Source of the DNA: Halanaerobiales bacterium
GTDB taxonomy: Bacteria; Bacillota_F; Halanaerobiia; Halanaerobiales; DTU029
Direction of reading: 5' to 3'
NCBI GenBank assembly: GCA_016278415.1
Contig: JADQBV010000195.1
Location: 1-6,404, forward strand
Length of the DNA stretch: 6,404 bases
A program made the translations under genes and the position numbers. Shown in pieces: positions 5,832-6,404 of the stretch. How positions within the stretch are numbered: position 1 is the stretch's first letter; every line of letters starts with the position of its first letter. The notes below the pieces were generated by a model. The model saw only the letters and a list, made by a program, of their open reading frames with translations. It did not search any database and was not told the DNA's origin.

Positions 5832-5841
5832 TAGGGAATAA
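5832..5841 (+). promoter_or_regulatory. TAGGGAATAA element ahead of the DUF1657 gene
   Basis: The plus-strand string TAGGGAATAA lies 33-42 bases upstream of the DUF1657 ATG and repeats, on the opposite strand, the one ahead of spoVAC. It is close to the sigma-F -10 form (GGGAATAACT, one mismatch to GGnnAnAnTR). If used, transcription would start near 5848, giving a short leader ending in the AGGGGGTG ribosome binding site. No convincing -35 is visible. Confidence 0.3.
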
Positions 5842-5873
5842 CTAATAAATAAGTGAAAAAGGGGGTGTTATAA

Positions 5874-6113
5874 ATGAGTGTAGGTAAAGAACTTCATCAA
5901 ACACTAGCCTCACTTCGTGGTGCTAAAGCTGATATGGAAACATATGCACTATCAACTGAGGATAAAGGTGCTCAAAAGATGTATACAGATTGTGGTGCTC
6001 AGTTAGAGAATCTTATTAATAGTTTTGCTGGAAGGGTTAATTATATAGAAGAACAAGAACCACAATATAATGTAAAACAACAAATGCAAGATCAAAACGA
6101 TAATCAGCAATAA
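5874..6113 (+). CDS. DUF1657 domain-containing small protein associated with spoVA operons
   Basis: A 79-residue soluble, largely helical protein. The pattern LHQTLASLRGAKADMETYAL (7-26), then QKMYTDCGAQLENLINSFAGRV and EEQEPQY, matches the DUF1657 family (about 70 residues) across its length. The last ~12 residues are Gln/Asn-rich. The biochemical role of DUF1657 is unknown. It is known as part of the spoVA2mob operon, together with SpoVAC, SpoVAD, SpoVAEb, YhcN/YlaJ and DUF421 proteins, where the operon slows spore germination and raises heat resistance. The ATG at 5874 has AGGGGGTG six bases upstream. Unlike in the usual one-strand operon, here the gene is divergent from spoVAC, suggesting rearrangement or a split into two units sharing one control region. 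Confidence 0.85.
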   Translation: MSVGKELHQTLASLRGAKADMETYALSTEDKGAQKMYTDCGAQLENLINSFAGRVNYIEEQEPQYNVKQQMQDQNDNQQ

Positions 6114-6135
6114 TAATTTTTTATAAATTAAAATA

Positions 6136-6167
6136 AGGTTTGGGTATAAACTCCTATGCCCAAACCT
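6136..6167. terminator. 13-bp hairpin between the DUF1657 gene and groEL
   Basis: AGGTTTGGGTATA (6136-6148) pairs with TATGCCCAAACCT (6155-6167) around a six-base loop, with a single G-T wobble. It begins 22 bases after the DUF1657 stop. On the plus strand no T-run follows. On the minus strand the stem is followed by TATTTTAATTTAT, so it would also serve as a second stop for groEL transcripts. Most likely a terminator or 3'-end hairpin between converging genes. Confidence 0.6.
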
Positions 6168-6248
6168 GCTTATAAATACGATAAAACGGATCTTTAAACT
6201 AAGTCTTAGTTAATATTTATTAACAGAAAACTACAGTCCCAAGCAAAT

Positions 6249-6292
6249 AAAAAAAGCTGCTAACTCAACTATATAATAGTCAAGTTAACAGC
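6249..6292 (-). terminator. Intrinsic terminator of groEL
   Basis: On the minus strand a 14-bp stem (6279-6292 with 6256-6269, three G-U pairs) encloses a nine-base AT loop and is followed directly by seven T residues (6249-6255). The stem base is GCTG/CAGC. It lies 60 bases after the groEL stop codon and reads in the groEL direction, a textbook Rho-independent terminator. Confidence 0.85.
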
Positions 6293-6352
6293 CTTAGTTA
6301 ATTTCTATATAATATTAAACTAATTTATAACTAGTTTATCTGAGTTGCTGGG

Positions 6353-6404
6353 TTACATCATGCCCATACCTGGCATGCCGCCACCCATACCTCCCATGCC
6401 GCCC
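6353..6404 (-). CDS. groEL: 60 kDa chaperonin GroEL, C-terminal tail only
   Basis: Only the last 16 codons and the TAA are inside the window: GGMGGMGGGMPGMGMM. This Gly-Gly-Met-rich tail is the flexible C-terminal segment of GroEL, which projects into the folding chamber and influences substrate folding and ATP cycling. The rest of the gene lies beyond the right edge on the minus strand. It converges with the DUF1657 gene and is separated from it by two hairpins. Very few protein families end this way, so the call is safe despite the small piece. Confidence 0.9.
   Translation of the reverse strand, partial: GGMGGMGGGMPGMGMM

Larger units (their letters stand above)
5544..5873. other. Divergent intergenic region between spoVAC and the DUF1657 gene
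   Basis: These 330 bases must hold both promoters. I see three things: a TAGGGAATAA element on each strand facing its own gene, an AT-only 10-bp dyad at 5751-5773, and a small TCAG/CTGA dyad at 5566-5575 just ahead of the spoVAC ribosome binding site. A stop-to-stop frame on the minus strand (5586-5711, about 41 codons, charged, ending ...KEYKRALK) has no ATG, GTG or TTG, so I do not call it a gene. No sigma-A consensus promoter with both boxes is evident. Confidence 0.6.

Overview
The window is AT-rich and reads like the chromosome of a spore-forming, low-GC Gram-positive bacterium. The direct evidence is a spoVAC-spoVAD-spoVAEb cluster (dipicolinic acid channel genes), a DUF1657 gene of the kind found with mobile-type spoVA operons, strong AGGAGG-type ribosome binding sites, and the Gly/Met-rich tail of a GroEL. 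An anaerobic clostridial or Halanaerobiales-like host is my inference; nothing here fixes the species.

Left part (1-2996), all on the minus strand: a SAM-dependent methyltransferase, then a class V PLP-dependent aminotransferase, then an aspartate-semialdehyde dehydrogenase that runs off the left edge. The genes are 112 to 290 bases apart. The aminotransferase and the dehydrogenase each have a recognisable sigma-A-type promoter, so this looks like neighbouring units rather than one tight operon. The dehydrogenase places the region in aspartate-family amino acid synthesis.

Middle (about 3040-3560): a zone of gene decay. On the minus strand, directly downstream of the spoVA genes, lies the first ~37 codons of a DUF421 (YetF-like) membrane protein gene with a good ribosome binding site, an amber stop at codon 5, and an abrupt loss of homology. 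Where it ends, a plus-strand gene for a ~60-residue two-helix membrane protein ends too, and that gene appears broken by a one-base deletion.

Right part (3564-6113): spoVAC, spoVAD and spoVAEb are packed 5 bases apart on the minus strand, followed by an unlisted 30-residue single-helix membrane peptide with a perfect ribosome binding site. A DUF1657 gene is divergent from spoVAC across a 330-base gap. DUF1657 + SpoVAC/D/Eb + DUF421 is the gene content known from the mobile spoVA2mob-type operon. This locus therefore looks like a rearranged and partly decayed version of that operon: DUF1657 is inverted, DUF421 is a stump, and no YhcN/YlaJ-type lipoprotein gene is seen.

Right edge: the 3' end of groEL on the minus strand with a strong intrinsic terminator, converging on the DUF1657 gene.
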